64,000 bases of DNA from Spirochaetales bacterium (GTDB taxonomy: Bacteria; Spirochaetota; Spirochaetia; UBA9216), in assembly GCA_016839055.1 (NCBI GenBank), contig JAEKNX010000006.1, forward strand, positions 124,001-188,000, read 5' to 3'. Made by a program: the position numbers and the translations under genes. The notes under the pieces were generated by a model. The model ran no database searches, was not told the DNA's origin, and worked only from the letters and a program-made list of their open reading frames with translations. Shown here one piece after another: positions 9,821 through 19,740 of this stretch. Positions within the stretch are counted from its first letter, which is position 1; the number at the start of each line of letters is the position of its first letter.

Positions 9821-10709
9821 GAAAAAATCAGATGATATAACAATGTTAGATGTTTTGATTTTCTTTATTCGAAACAGAAAGATATTATTAATTTCATTTT
9901 TAATCAGTATTGTTGTAGGGACAGGATATTACGTCTATCCGACTAACGAAAATAAAAAATTGGAAACACCTCCTCCATATGCTCAAATGGAATTCAGGTA
10001 TCATCATCCTTTTTACGAGCTACAGCACAGGATAAAAGCTCCTAAGGAATATCTCGAAGAGTTGATTGTTGATGAGATTTTTCTTAAAGATATGATTAAT
10101 ATCACTTTAGAGCAGTTGGGAATAAAAAATGTAGAAGAAAACGATGTTGAACAATTGGTAAAGAATCTTATTGAAAATAAAAAATTGAGTATTAAATATG
10201 GTTCTAAAGTTAAAAATACAGAACATGAATATATTGTATATACAAAATTATATTTAAATGATTTTCCAGATTTTATTAATCCTGAGAAATTTGGGAAAAG
10301 ATTCTTATTAGTTTTTTATAATAATGCTAATTTATTAATAAATCCATTGTTGAAAAAAGACGCTCAGATAAGTATAGAAAAGGATTATGCATTTTTTAAA
10401 TCTCTCGATGAAGTCCTTAGAGAAATTGAAAAAGAAAATGTTCAAAAACGTGTAACATCAGCGAGAACTTATTTAGAAGATTTAATTAGTGGATTTAGCG
10501 GCAGAAGGACGGTGGTGATTATTGAAGAATCACCGTCTATCGGAACAGTACCAATAGTTGAAGGGAGTATTAGTGTAACAAGTAATAAGGGTCTTTACAT
10601 TTTTCTTATTCTCTGTATTAGCTTTATACCGATTAGCATTAAATATGTCTTGATAGGGATAAGAAATATTATTAAAAATCCTGATTTTCAGGAGCTAATA
10701 AAAAAGTAA
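9807..10709 (+). CDS. Wzz-like chain-length determinant protein
   Basis: The 300-residue protein has two transmembrane segments, at about residues 28-48 and 263-285, enclosing a charged periplasmic domain. A Pro-containing stretch precedes the second segment. This is the Wzz/PCP co-polymerase topology, which sets the number of repeat units added by Wzy. There is no tyrosine-kinase domain. Base composition turns strongly AT-rich here and stays so to about 25.3 kb. A second Wzz-like protein is at 28459. Confidence 0.75.
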   Translation: MENSKKKSDDITMLDVLIFFIRNRKILLISFLISIVVGTGYYVYPTNENKKLETPPPYAQMEFRYHHPFYELQHRIKAPKEYLEELIVDEIFLKDMINITLEQLGIKNVEENDVEQLVKNLIENKKLSIKYGSKVKNTEHEYIVYTKLYLNDFPDFINPEKFGKRFLLVFYNNANLLINPLLKKDAQISIEKDYAFFKSLDEVLREIEKENVQKRVTSARTYLEDLISGFSGRRTVVIIEESPSIGTVPIVEGSISVTSNKGLYIFLILCISFIPISIKYVLIGIRNIIKNPDFQELIKK

Positions 10710-12082
10710 TGTTTTTTCTTTATAAGTCAAAAATGAAAAAAGTAAGTTTTATGCATCATGTTATTACTCTAATGTCTGGAGCAATCGTGGCTCAACTAAT
10801 TTCGGTTTTTGCTTCACCGATAATTACAAGACTATATCTACCTGAAGAATTAGGGGAAATAGCTAGCTTCTTAGCTATTGTGACAATATTTGGATCAATT
10901 TCTACAGGTCGTTATGATCTCGCAATCGTGCTCCCAGAAAAAGAGGAAAAAGCAACTGCTATTGCTTGGGTCGGTATTTTTTTAGCACTGATTATTGGAG
11001 GGGTCTTAACTTTAATTTTTAAAATTTTCGGGTCAAAATTAGGGCCCATTTTAGGAATAGCCAGCCTAAATCCATTTTGGTTAACTTTTATTGGATTTTT
11101 AGTATTTTTGGTAGGGATAGAGCAGATCCTTAATAGACTTGCTATTCGAGAGCGCAAGTTTAATATTTTAGTTAGAGCACAAATTGGACAACAATCTGTT
11201 ATGAGCGGAATGAGAATACTTTTGGGATTTCAAAAAAAAGGAAGTGGAGGATTATTTTATAGTTTAATATTGGGTCATCTTGTGAGAACTTGTACTTTAC
11301 TCTGGTTTGAACGAAAACGCTTTTTTCTTAATAGAAGTTTTCCTGATTTTATTTCAATGAGAACGGTTGCAAAGAGATATAAAAAATTCCCTTTAGTAAG
11401 TACTTGGTCTACATTACTAAATACCGCTTCAAATCAAATTCCTGTGATACTATTTGCATCTTTTCTTTCACCTACAGCAGCAGGTTTTTACTCATTAACT
11501 AATAGAATTCTGAATTTACCAATGACTATAATAGGCAAGAGTTTTGGCGATGCTTTTATTGAACGTGCTGCTCGTGCAAAAAATAACCAAGAAGAACTTA
11601 AAAAGCTACTTTTATATGTGTATAAGAAACTTTTATTGATTAGTTCGATATGTATGTCTTTCGTGACATTTTATGGACCTTATTTATTTCCACTCATTTT
11701 TGGCGAAAAATGGACAGAGGCAGGAAGATATGCACAATGGATTTCTATTTGGCTATTATTTAAGTTCACTAATTCACCAATTGCAACTCTTTATTTTATA
11801 AAAGAAAAGCAGAGTGAGGGGTTATTGATGAATCTGATTTTATTTATATCTAGGATCGGGACAATTTTGATAGGTATCACCTTATCTTTAGATGAATATC
11901 GAATAATTATAATATTTTCATTAGTAGGAGCTTTATATTTCATATTAAATAGTTTTAGGATTTTATTAATAGGAAAAGTCTCTTTTAAAAATATTATTTT
12001 AAATACATTTTTAGTTCCAGGATTTGTTTATTCATTGCAGTTAATTGTGTATATGATGCTTAGATATTTTGGAGTAATATAA
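10709..12082 (+). CDS. Wzx-type oligosaccharide flippase
   Basis: The 457-residue polytopic protein belongs to the MATE/MVF-like polysaccharide transporter fold. The N-terminal region LISVFASPIITRLYLPEELG, followed by a conserved TGRYDLAIVLP stretch, is characteristic. About twelve hydrophobic segments are visible. Wzx moves undecaprenyl-diphosphate-linked repeat units across the inner membrane for Wzy. The first ATG overlaps the preceding stop by one base; an ATG at 10733 is an alternative. Confidence 0.88.
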   Translation: MFFLYKSKMKKVSFMHHVITLMSGAIVAQLISVFASPIITRLYLPEELGEIASFLAIVTIFGSISTGRYDLAIVLPEKEEKATAIAWVGIFLALIIGGVLTLIFKIFGSKLGPILGIASLNPFWLTFIGFLVFLVGIEQILNRLAIRERKFNILVRAQIGQQSVMSGMRILLGFQKKGSGGLFYSLILGHLVRTCTLLWFERKRFFLNRSFPDFISMRTVAKRYKKFPLVSTWSTLLNTASNQIPVILFASFLSPTAAGFYSLTNRILNLPMTIIGKSFGDAFIERAARAKNNQEELKKLLLYVYKKLLLISSICMSFVTFYGPYLFPLIFGEKWTEAGRYAQWISIWLLFKFTNSPIATLYFIKEKQSEGLLMNLILFISRIGTILIGITLSLDEYRIIIIFSLVGALYFILNSFRILLIGKVSFKNIILNTFLVPGFVYSLQLIVYMMLRYFGVI

Positions 12083-12621
12083 TGGAAAAACTAAGAAAGA
12101 AGTTGATAAAAAAAATCTTTGTTAAATACGATTTCATCATATATAAAAATAAGGAAGCTGTAGATATATTCTGTGATATTAAAATTCAAAAAGTGAATAG
12201 TGAAAATGTTTCTGATGTATTATCTTTCGAAAATGTTGAGAAACTTAAAAATATAAATAGATTGATAGAAAATAGAGATATTGGATACTATGCCTATTAT
12301 AAATTAAAATGTGTACATAGATCATGGGTAAAGCTAGGACCACAAGAAGTTAATGTTATAGATAAGTATTCACTTAAATTAGGAAAAGATGATATTTATA
12401 TACATTATTGTGCCACAGCGAGGGATTTTCGTGGTAGAAATTATTATCCCGCTGTTCTGAGTTATATCTCAAAAAAATTTCCAACAAAAATAAAATATAT
12501 CGTTACACTTACAAAAAAGAAATCTGCTAATTCATCTGTTAGAAAAGCAGGTTTTATACCATTTAAAAGAATAATATATATTCGATTTTTTAATAAAATA
12601 TGGATAAAAACAATAATATAA
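12082..12621 (+). CDS. Putative GNAT-like acyltransferase
   Basis: The 179-residue basic, AT-rich protein sits between the flippase and a pyruvyl transferase. The segment IYIHYCATARDFRGRNYYPAV near residue 107 resembles the GNAT acetyl-CoA-binding turn (R/Q-x-x-G-x-G/A), and NSSVRKAGF near residue 153 resembles the Asn-x-x-[ST]-x-x-x-GF end of that fold. A role in N- or O-acylation of a repeat-unit sugar is inferred. The fold assignment is tentative. Confidence 0.5.
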   Translation: MEKLRKKLIKKIFVKYDFIIYKNKEAVDIFCDIKIQKVNSENVSDVLSFENVEKLKNINRLIENRDIGYYAYYKLKCVHRSWVKLGPQEVNVIDKYSLKLGKDDIYIHYCATARDFRGRNYYPAVLSYISKKFPTKIKYIVTLTKKKSANSSVRKAGFIPFKRIIYIRFFNKIWIKTII

Positions 12622-12637
12622 TTTCAAGAGGAAAATA

Positions 12638-13735
12638 GTGAAAGTTGCATGTATTACTTTTCATGATTCATTAAACTATGGTGCTGTTCTACAAACATAT
12701 GGTTTGCAGACTAAAATAAAATCATTAGGTGTTGAATATAAAATTATTGATTACTCTACATCTGAGAAACGAAAATTTGATTCTATATTGGGTCGAAATA
12801 AAGAGCTTTCTTCTAAAAGATATTTATTAAAAGTACTAACTTCTCCGTATAAAATAGTAAAAAAAATTAAATTTGCTATATTTACAAATAGATATTTAGA
12901 CATTACTTGTAAAAAGATTAAAAATAGTTATGAGTTAAAAAGACTCGAGGACAGATTTGATTATTTTATTTGTGGAAGTGATCAAGTTTGGAATTTAAAA
13001 ATGATTAGATATGATTCGGCATATTTTTTATCTTTTATAAGTAAAAAAGAGAAGAAAATTTCTTATGCTTCAAGCATAGGTCGAACAGATTATGATGATG
13101 AGGATGTAAAGACTATAAAAAAATACCTTGAAGACTTTGAGAAAATTTCAGTGAGAGAGAAAAGTGGGGTAGAATTCCTTTCAGATTTTTGTGAGAAGCA
13201 AGCCAAATTGGTTCTTGATCCAACATTATTGCTTTCAAAAAAAGAATGGGCAGATCTTAAATTTGATTCTAAAAAAAATCATACAAGTTATATCTTAACT
13301 TATTGTTTATCTTATAATGATGATTTAAGAAAATTTATTACTAATTTACAGAATAAAGTAAACATGCCTGTCATTGGTATCTCCAGTAATTTGGTGATGA
13401 TGTTTAGAGAGAAAACTTATGCACAACCATCACCAAAAGAATTTGTTCATCTTTTTTTAAATGCGACTTATGTTGTTACAAACTCTTTTCATGGTACAGC
13501 TTTTTCAGTCAATTTTAATAAACCATTTTTTTCTTTTGTAAAAGGAGATTTATATTCGGAAACAAATTCAAGAATAGTAGATTTTCTTGAAATGGTAAAT
13601 CTAAAAAAACATTTATATAATAAATGCCCAGATGATATAGATATAACATATCCAGATTTTAGTGAAGCAAATGAAATAATAGAAAAAAAACGATTAGAAT
13701 CCATTTTGTTTCTGAAAGAGAGTATTGGCAATTGA
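12638..13735 (+). CDS. Polysaccharide pyruvyl transferase family protein (first copy)
   Basis: The 365-residue protein starts at a GTG after an AAGAGGAAA ribosome-binding site. Typical CsaB/WcaK-family features are CITFHDSLNYGAVLQTYGLQ at the N-terminus, DYFICGSDQVWN near residue 108, SYASSIGR near residue 144, and the C-terminal TNSFHGTAFSVNF near residue 284, with the conserved Ser-Phe-His-Gly. Family members add a ketal pyruvate from phosphoenolpyruvate to a sugar. The next gene, an Fe-S oxidoreductase, overlaps it by 4 bases, and this pairing is common in capsule clusters. A homologue is at 19741. Confidence 0.85.
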   Translation: MKVACITFHDSLNYGAVLQTYGLQTKIKSLGVEYKIIDYSTSEKRKFDSILGRNKELSSKRYLLKVLTSPYKIVKKIKFAIFTNRYLDITCKKIKNSYELKRLEDRFDYFICGSDQVWNLKMIRYDSAYFLSFISKKEKKISYASSIGRTDYDDEDVKTIKKYLEDFEKISVREKSGVEFLSDFCEKQAKLVLDPTLLLSKKEWADLKFDSKKNHTSYILTYCLSYNDDLRKFITNLQNKVNMPVIGISSNLVMMFREKTYAQPSPKEFVHLFLNATYVVTNSFHGTAFSVNFNKPFFSFVKGDLYSETNSRIVDFLEMVNLKKHLYNKCPDDIDITYPDFSEANEIIEKKRLESILFLKESIGN

Positions 13736-14937
13736 ATAATTCAAAATATTGTATTGTGATAACGGAGAAGAAAAAATGTACCGGATGTTCCGCATGTATT
13801 AATATATGTCCGACAGAGGCTTTACATATGAAATCTGATTGTAACGGATTTCTATATCCGATCTTAAATGAGGATAAATGTATTAACTGCGATCAGTGCT
13901 ATGTTGTTTGTCCAGAAACAAGTACTATTTTAGCTACCAAACCAAAATTGATTTTTTCTGCAAAGAATAAAAATAGAATGGTAATTATTGAAAGTTCTTC
14001 AGGTGGAGCTTTTAATGGCATTCTACGGGCGATAGATGATAATTCTTATGTTTATGGAGCTACCTTTAATGAAGATCTGGAAGTAAAACATAAAAGTGAA
14101 TTTGGAATTAATAAATTTACATGTTTTAGTAAATCGAAATATATTCAAAGCAATTTAGATGATTGTTTTAAAGAAATATTAGCTCTGCTCAATCAGAATA
14201 AAAATGTTGTCTTTTCAGGATTGCCATGTCAGATCGCTGGGCTTCGATCTTTTCTAAAAAAAAAATATTCTAATTTATTTTGCATAGAATTGATTTGTAA
14301 CGGTGTTGCAAGTCCTGGACTATTCAGTAGTTATATAAAAGATATCGAAAAATACTATGTAGATAAAGTGACAAATTATACCTTTAGATACAAAAAGAAT
14401 AAAAAAGCAATGTGGAGAGATTTTTATATCAAGATTGATTTTCTGGAACGCAAAAGTCTTATAAAAAAAGATGATAGTTTTATGAAGGGATATCTTGCAA
14501 AACTTTTCATGAGAGAATCTTGTGTGGATTGTCGTTATGCTCAAGAGAAACGGGTGGGTGATATTGTTATTGGTGACTTTTGGGGTGTTGAAAAGGATAA
14601 CACTGCTAATAACAGCCAAGGATATTCAATAATTATTTGCATTTCTGATAAAAGTATAACATTCATTAAAAATCTTCGAGAATATATGAAGCTTAATAGG
14701 GTTTCTTTTGAAGAAATAAAAGAAAAAAATCCAACATTGTACAAACCAAATGAAAAGAATGTATTAAGAGATAGTTTTTTTACAAATTATTCAAAAGCCA
14801 AATCATATAGTGAAGTTATTCACAAATATATCCATAAGGATAGTTTTCCATTAAAGTTAAAAAGAGCAATATTATTTTATTATAGGAAATGCTACAATAA
14901 CTTTTGTTTTAAAAGGGAAATCAGCAATGATAAATGA
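13732..14937 (+). CDS. F420 hydrogenase/dehydrogenase beta-subunit-like 4Fe-4S protein
   Basis: The 401-residue protein starts at a TTG overlapping the upstream stop. Residues 15-60 hold two ferredoxin-type clusters, CTGCSACINICP and CINCDQCYVVCP. A GLPCQIAGL block follows near residue 163, then CVDCRYAQ and GDIVIGDFWG near residues 264-285, which mark the FrhB_FdhB N and C domains. Members of this family in glycan clusters are usually found beside pyruvyl transferases, but their reaction is unsettled. I infer a redox step on a sugar or lipid intermediate in the cytoplasm. Confidence 0.85.
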   Translation: MNNSKYCIVITEKKKCTGCSACINICPTEALHMKSDCNGFLYPILNEDKCINCDQCYVVCPETSTILATKPKLIFSAKNKNRMVIIESSSGGAFNGILRAIDDNSYVYGATFNEDLEVKHKSEFGINKFTCFSKSKYIQSNLDDCFKEILALLNQNKNVVFSGLPCQIAGLRSFLKKKYSNLFCIELICNGVASPGLFSSYIKDIEKYYVDKVTNYTFRYKKNKKAMWRDFYIKIDFLERKSLIKKDDSFMKGYLAKLFMRESCVDCRYAQEKRVGDIVIGDFWGVEKDNTANNSQGYSIIICISDKSITFIKNLREYMKLNRVSFEEIKEKNPTLYKPNEKNVLRDSFFTNYSKAKSYSEVIHKYIHKDSFPLKLKRAILFYYRKCYNNFCFKREISNDK

Positions 14938-15877
14938 ATCAGAGGTATATTTTTCAATTGGTGATGGTGCTTCATCGCCATTTTATCTTGATGGATGGTT
15001 AACTTGGAATGAAGAAAAATGGGGGGTTATTGCGGAACATGTTAAATATTCACAAAATGGAAAAGATTTCCCATGTATTGAGGGTGTATTATACGTTGAT
15101 AAAATGGGGAAGGTTCGTCAGCCTCCACGCAATAACTATATGCCTTTATTATTTAAAACTTCCAATACAGAAAAACCAGAGAGAATATATAGGCAATACT
15201 TAGATATTATGGAAATATTTGTATCGGATTTATTAAAACGTGGGATTAGAGGTAGGATAGCGCTACCTCCCGGATTTTTAGATGCTCGACCAATGCAATG
15301 GTTCGGATTAGATGTTGAAATCGCTTACACCTTTATTCAAAATTTACCTATAAAGACCATAAATGGTGCAAGAAGTATAAATAAAAATATTAACAAAGCA
15401 AGTAGGCTTGGGTATAAAGTAACCGTGTCCGATGATTGGAAATCTATTGTAAAATGTCTTGAACAAACAGAATTAATAAAAGGTTTTTCTCACAGAACAA
15501 GTGTAGAGGAAATTTCTCACTGTGCAGAATTGCTAGGGCCGGAGGCCTTTATTGGTTATCTTGGATACGATGAAAAAGGTGAACCAGTATCTGGTGGTCT
15601 ACGTTTGATGGTGAAAGATGGAATAGTTATTGATTGGTCTCAAGGTGCATATAGAGAACATCTTAATAATGGAATTAACCAATTATTGTATAAATATGTT
15701 TTAGATGATGTATATTCAAAAGGTGGGAAAATATTTGATTGGTGCGGTGCTAATAATGCTCCTGTAGCATTAGCCAAATCAGCTTGGGGTTCTACTTTGG
15801 TTCCTTATTTAACAATTGGTGAAAAAGATTTTCGTTATGCAGCGCGGGCGGTTAGAACTGTATTAAAACGAAAATGA
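14927..15877 (+). CDS. FemAB/BioF2-like GNAT acyl- or aminoacyl-transferase
   Basis: The 316-residue protein overlaps the upstream gene by 11 bases. The middle contains NKNINKASRLGYKV near residue 150, like the K-x-x-R-x-A-x-x-x-G segment of BioF2-type FemAB proteins. Further on are PVSGGLRLMVKDG near residue 222 and DWSQGAYREHLNNGINQLLYKY, the typical acyl-CoA or aminoacyl acceptor region. Such proteins in glycan loci add acyl or amino-acid groups to an amino sugar. Since the neighbouring gene is a polysaccharide deacetylase, an exchange of acyl groups on one amino sugar is an attractive but unproven idea. Confidence 0.7.
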   Translation: MINESEVYFSIGDGASSPFYLDGWLTWNEEKWGVIAEHVKYSQNGKDFPCIEGVLYVDKMGKVRQPPRNNYMPLLFKTSNTEKPERIYRQYLDIMEIFVSDLLKRGIRGRIALPPGFLDARPMQWFGLDVEIAYTFIQNLPIKTINGARSINKNINKASRLGYKVTVSDDWKSIVKCLEQTELIKGFSHRTSVEEISHCAELLGPEAFIGYLGYDEKGEPVSGGLRLMVKDGIVIDWSQGAYREHLNNGINQLLYKYVLDDVYSKGGKIFDWCGANNAPVALAKSAWGSTLVPYLTIGEKDFRYAARAVRTVLKRK

Positions 15878-15887
15878 GGAATGAAAC

Positions 15888-17279
15888 ATGTTTATAATAA
15901 CAAGACCTGCTCTTTGTTGTTCTGAAATAGATTATACATTAAAAGTAGTTTTTTCTGATTGGCTTGGTATAGATTACAAAATAAAAACTGGGGTTTTACA
16001 AGAAATACAGATTTACGGAAATGATAAAACATTAAATATACCAGTTACATTTTTTGAAAAAGCTTCGAAATTATGGTTAAACGAAGAAACATTGCCTGTT
16101 CTGCCTTTAAAAAGTCTTTCTCATAATGAACTTCCTTCTAGTATCAGTAGGTTCCTGTTCCCATCTTCTGATAATATACCTGTGTTATATGGTCAACCTA
16201 CGATAATGCTTTTTTTGAACCAGATTGTGTGTAGCGTAGACTTAATTGGTGGAATATTCTTTATGTTGTCACGTTATGAAGAAGTAGTTATCAACGAACG
16301 AGACAAGCATGATAGGTTTCCAGCAAAGTCTTCTATTGCTGTAAAAGAAAATTTCTATGATAGGCCTATCGCTAATGAATATCTGCAACTGTTATGGGGT
16401 ATGATGAAAACATTATGGCCAAATATTGAAAGAAAACAGCGAAGCTTTAAGATTCATCCAAGTCATGATATTGATAAACCTTTTGAGGATTTCTATCGCC
16501 CCCCCCATTTAATGCTTCAAAGGTTTGCGGGAGATGTATTAAAGCGGAAGAAAATCAACGTTGCAATAGAGAATTACAAACGTTGGCATAATGTACGTAA
16601 AGGTGAATATCATACGGATAGATTTTTTTCTTTTGACTTTATTATGTCTGAAAGTGAAAAAAGGAATTTGAAAAGCACCTTTTTTTTTCTACCATCAGGA
16701 AGTCCTGAGCAAAAGATTTGTATTGGAGCGACAAATCCTTTTTTAATAAATAAAATGAAGGATATCTCCACACGGGGACATGAAATAGGGATACATGGAC
16801 ATTACCTGACTTATTTAAATAAAAATGAGTACATTCGAGAAACGGAAAAGCTCAGAAATATATTAAACACAAATGGCATTTCGCAAGAGTTGAAAGGTGG
16901 GAGACAACATTATTTGAGAGTTAATATCCCAGAAACGTTTCGAATTTGGGAAGCTGCTAATTTAGAATATGATAGTACAATAGGATTCTCAGATAGACCA
17001 GGATTTCGCTGCGGTACATGTTATGAGTACCAACTTTATGATGTTATTAACCGTAAAGCTTTAAATATTAAAGAGAAACCTCTCGTAGTTATGGAAGGAA
17101 CTATTATTTATAAGCATAATATGGGGAAGGGCTATAGTGCAGATGCCTTTAATATATTTAAAAAATTTAAAGATATTTGTCGTTTTTATAGAGGTGATTT
17201 TACTCTTCTTTGGCACAATAATGAATTTGTTAAAAGAGAGCAACGGGATCTTTACTGTTCTGTTCTTGATAGCGAATAA
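15888..17279 (+). CDS. Polysaccharide deacetylase family protein (NodB-like fold)
   Basis: The 463-residue protein has an N-terminal domain of about 170 residues of the kind seen before NodB-like domains in glycan clusters. The deacetylase domain follows: SHDIDKPFEDF near residue 193 carries the metal-ligand Asp in place of the classical TFDDG, and THGHEIGIHGHY near residue 298 carries the His-x-x-x-His ligands. It would remove N-acetyl groups from an amino sugar or glycan. I see no signal peptide, so cytoplasmic action on a precursor is possible. The Wzy-like gene starts 4 bases downstream. Confidence 0.78.
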   Translation: MFIITRPALCCSEIDYTLKVVFSDWLGIDYKIKTGVLQEIQIYGNDKTLNIPVTFFEKASKLWLNEETLPVLPLKSLSHNELPSSISRFLFPSSDNIPVLYGQPTIMLFLNQIVCSVDLIGGIFFMLSRYEEVVINERDKHDRFPAKSSIAVKENFYDRPIANEYLQLLWGMMKTLWPNIERKQRSFKIHPSHDIDKPFEDFYRPPHLMLQRFAGDVLKRKKINVAIENYKRWHNVRKGEYHTDRFFSFDFIMSESEKRNLKSTFFFLPSGSPEQKICIGATNPFLINKMKDISTRGHEIGIHGHYLTYLNKNEYIRETEKLRNILNTNGISQELKGGRQHYLRVNIPETFRIWEAANLEYDSTIGFSDRPGFRCGTCYEYQLYDVINRKALNIKEKPLVVMEGTIIYKHNMGKGYSADAFNIFKKFKDICRFYRGDFTLLWHNNEFVKREQRDLYCSVLDSE

Positions 17280-17283
17280 AAAA

Positions 17284-18585
17284 ATGAAAGGTAGTATTAT
17301 TTTGCGAATAAGATCTAGTGATATAAGTTTTTTACTATTGGTAATATCTCTACCCTTGCTTCATTTATACACGTATTATGTTGCTTCACAATTTATACCC
17401 CGAATTCCCTTCTCCTTTTGGGGACCTCTGCAACTAATTCTTGCTATATTATTAGGAATAAAATTTTTTAGAGGAAACGTTTTTGTAAAAGGTAGTAATT
17501 CTACTATGCTTTCTAAAATAGAATTTTTAATTTTTATTCTATACTGTAATTTAGTGATAATAATTAGTTTTTGCTCAACAGCTTCAAAAATAGTACCATC
17601 ATATATGGTCGATAATTTAGAGATATTTTTAAAATATGTTATTTTTTTTATGTGTGGTTATTTTTTTCAATATAAGGACAAATGGAAGACTTTAATAATA
17701 ATAATTTGGATTTTGGTAAGTCTAAATGCATTTTTAAATATTAATATCAATTCTTTAATGATCGATAGGCGTAACGTAACTCGTTCATTAATGGGAGTTT
17801 ATTTATTTTTGGGAGATAGTTATGCTATCTGGGCCATTGTAACAATTTCGATTTTAAAGAAAGATTGGCAGAGATTTGTTATTATGATGGTAAGCATTAT
17901 AGTATTATTTATATTAACCAGTAGAGCTTCTTTATATGCTTTTACATTTGCGGTCATGCTCCAGCTCTTCTTTAATATTAAAAAAAGATATGTTATTGCG
18001 TTATTATTATTAATAATTGTTTTTTTACTTATAATCGACGAAAATTTACGAATTACAATTTTAAAATCTAGACATATTCGAACTTTTTTTGATCCAGTTC
18101 AAACAACGAGTGCAAGAAATAAAGTATTTATCGCCGGATTAGAAGATATTTTAAAGTTTCCTTTTACTGGAAATTATGGTGGACAGATTTTAAGGTTCGG
18201 AACAGATGGATCCTATATTCATAATTGTTTATCTTTATGGAGGCAGTTTGGATTTGTAGCATTTTTTTTATTTTTCATACTTTGTTTTCAAACCATCAGC
18301 TTTGCTTTTAAAATATTATTAAATTACCATTTGAATCCCGAACCTCAGGCAAATTTATTTTTATTATTATCAGCTATGTTAATACTAGAGGTTATCTTCG
18401 CCCGTTCTTATAATAGCCCTTTCATAGCTATTGTGTTTGGATTGGCTATATCAATACAGGAAAGAGGTGTGATTGATTACAAAAATACACAGGTAACAAT
18501 TATACGACGAGGTTGTGGATTCCGTAGAAAGAAAAAAATTATTACCATACAAAAGAAAGCAAGACTTTTTAAGGATCTCATATGA
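17284..18585 (+). CDS. Wzy-like O-antigen polymerase
   Basis: I place the start at the ATG at 17284, just after the deacetylase stop, giving about 433 residues; the frame is open further upstream only as overlap with the previous gene. About ten or eleven hydrophobic segments are visible. Late in the protein, near residue 318, GSYIHNCLSLWRQFG carries the His-Asn motif common in O-antigen polymerases. The C-terminal 35 residues are strongly basic. This is the second polymerase-type protein of the window, after the fragment at the left edge. Confidence 0.75.
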   Translation: MKGSIILRIRSSDISFLLLVISLPLLHLYTYYVASQFIPRIPFSFWGPLQLILAILLGIKFFRGNVFVKGSNSTMLSKIEFLIFILYCNLVIIISFCSTASKIVPSYMVDNLEIFLKYVIFFMCGYFFQYKDKWKTLIIIIWILVSLNAFLNININSLMIDRRNVTRSLMGVYLFLGDSYAIWAIVTISILKKDWQRFVIMMVSIIVLFILTSRASLYAFTFAVMLQLFFNIKKRYVIALLLLIIVFLLIIDENLRITILKSRHIRTFFDPVQTTSARNKVFIAGLEDILKFPFTGNYGGQILRFGTDGSYIHNCLSLWRQFGFVAFFLFFILCFQTISFAFKILLNYHLNPEPQANLFLLLSAMLILEVIFARSYNSPFIAIVFGLAISIQERGVIDYKNTQVTIIRRGCGFRRKKKIITIQKKARLFKDLI

Positions 18586-19721
18586 ATAATTTGCATATAG
18601 TCTTAAATAATTTTAAAAATGATGCTAGAATTTTAAGAGAAACAGAAACAATATCAAAACTTAATATTTTTAATAAAATATTTGTAGCTGCTATTCTTGA
18701 AAAAGAATCTAATGAATATGAAGATGATTTGTATCGTTCAATATGGCGAGTTCGAATTAGAACCAAAAAATTATCAAAACGTTTAATTCCACAGTTATTG
18801 AAATATTTTGAATGGAAAATTAGAATAGTTAATAGGTTTTCCAAAGAGGGCATCGACATAGTTCATTGTCATGATCTAAATGCTTTACCTGTTGGTGTAG
18901 CATTAAAGAAAAGAAAAAAAAATACTAAATTAATTTACGATGCCCATGAGTTGGAAACAGAAAGAAACGGGCAAAAAGGAATAAGAAAGGTTCTAAGTAA
19001 ATATATAGAAAAATCACTATTAAAATATGTTGACGCTATGATAACTGTTAGCCCATCAATACAAGAGTGGTATTTTAATGAATATAATCGCAAGACAATC
19101 TTGTTAAGAAATACTCCAGATAGAATAGATTTTAATGAAATTGATAATCGATATGATCTGAAAAACGAATTTGGAATATTGGGAAAGGAATTGTTATTTA
19201 TATATCAAGGTCGAATTGCCTCCGGTCGAGGGATAAAAGAGCTAATAGAAGTGTTTAAAAAAGTTAACAAGGATAAGCATATTGTTTTTTTGGGAGATGG
19301 TCCATTAGTCGATTATGTAAAAAGTAATGCTACTACTAATATACACTATAAATCATCTGTATTAAGTACAGAGGTGATTTATTATGTTGCTTCAGCCGAT
19401 ATTGGAATTTCTTATATTAATGCTACTTCATTAAGTTATAAATATTCACTTCCCAATAAACTCTTCGAGCAATGGCAAGCGTTATTACCTGTTATTGTGA
19501 ATAATTTACCCGATCAGAAATATTTAGTTGAGAAATATAATGCTGGCTGGGTATTTGAAAATCCAGCTGATCTAGAAGGTTTTATAGGGAGGATAACAAA
19601 AAAAGACATAATAGATAAACAACAGGGTGTTGAAAGTGCTAAAAATGAATTAAATTGGGAACAGGAAAGTCTTAAACTAAAAGCGTTATATAAGAATTTA
19701 AGTTTATTATGTTCTACTTAA
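18582..19721 (+). CDS. Glycosyltransferase family 4
   Basis: The 379-residue protein overlaps the Wzy stop by 4 bases. GT4 features include DIVHCHDLNALPVG near residue 92, LIYDAHELE near residue 118, YQGRIASGRGIKELIE near residue 206, and the donor-binding region YKYSLPNKLFEQWQALLPVIV near residue 286. It probably adds one sugar of the repeat unit at the cytoplasmic face. Donor and linkage are unknown. Confidence 0.85.
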   Translation: MNNLHIVLNNFKNDARILRETETISKLNIFNKIFVAAILEKESNEYEDDLYRSIWRVRIRTKKLSKRLIPQLLKYFEWKIRIVNRFSKEGIDIVHCHDLNALPVGVALKKRKKNTKLIYDAHELETERNGQKGIRKVLSKYIEKSLLKYVDAMITVSPSIQEWYFNEYNRKTILLRNTPDRIDFNEIDNRYDLKNEFGILGKELLFIYQGRIASGRGIKELIEVFKKVNKDKHIVFLGDGPLVDYVKSNATTNIHYKSSVLSTEVIYYVASADIGISYINATSLSYKYSLPNKLFEQWQALLPVIVNNLPDQKYLVEKYNAGWVFENPADLEGFIGRITKKDIIDKQQGVESAKNELNWEQESLKLKALYKNLSLLCST

Positions 19722-19740
19722 TTGTTGGAGAAAAATAAAA

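Noticed and set aside
17137-17283. A longer Wzy-like protein starting at 17137
   Set aside because: The extra 49 codons overlap the end of the deacetylase gene, and the ATG at 17284 directly after the stop is a better start.
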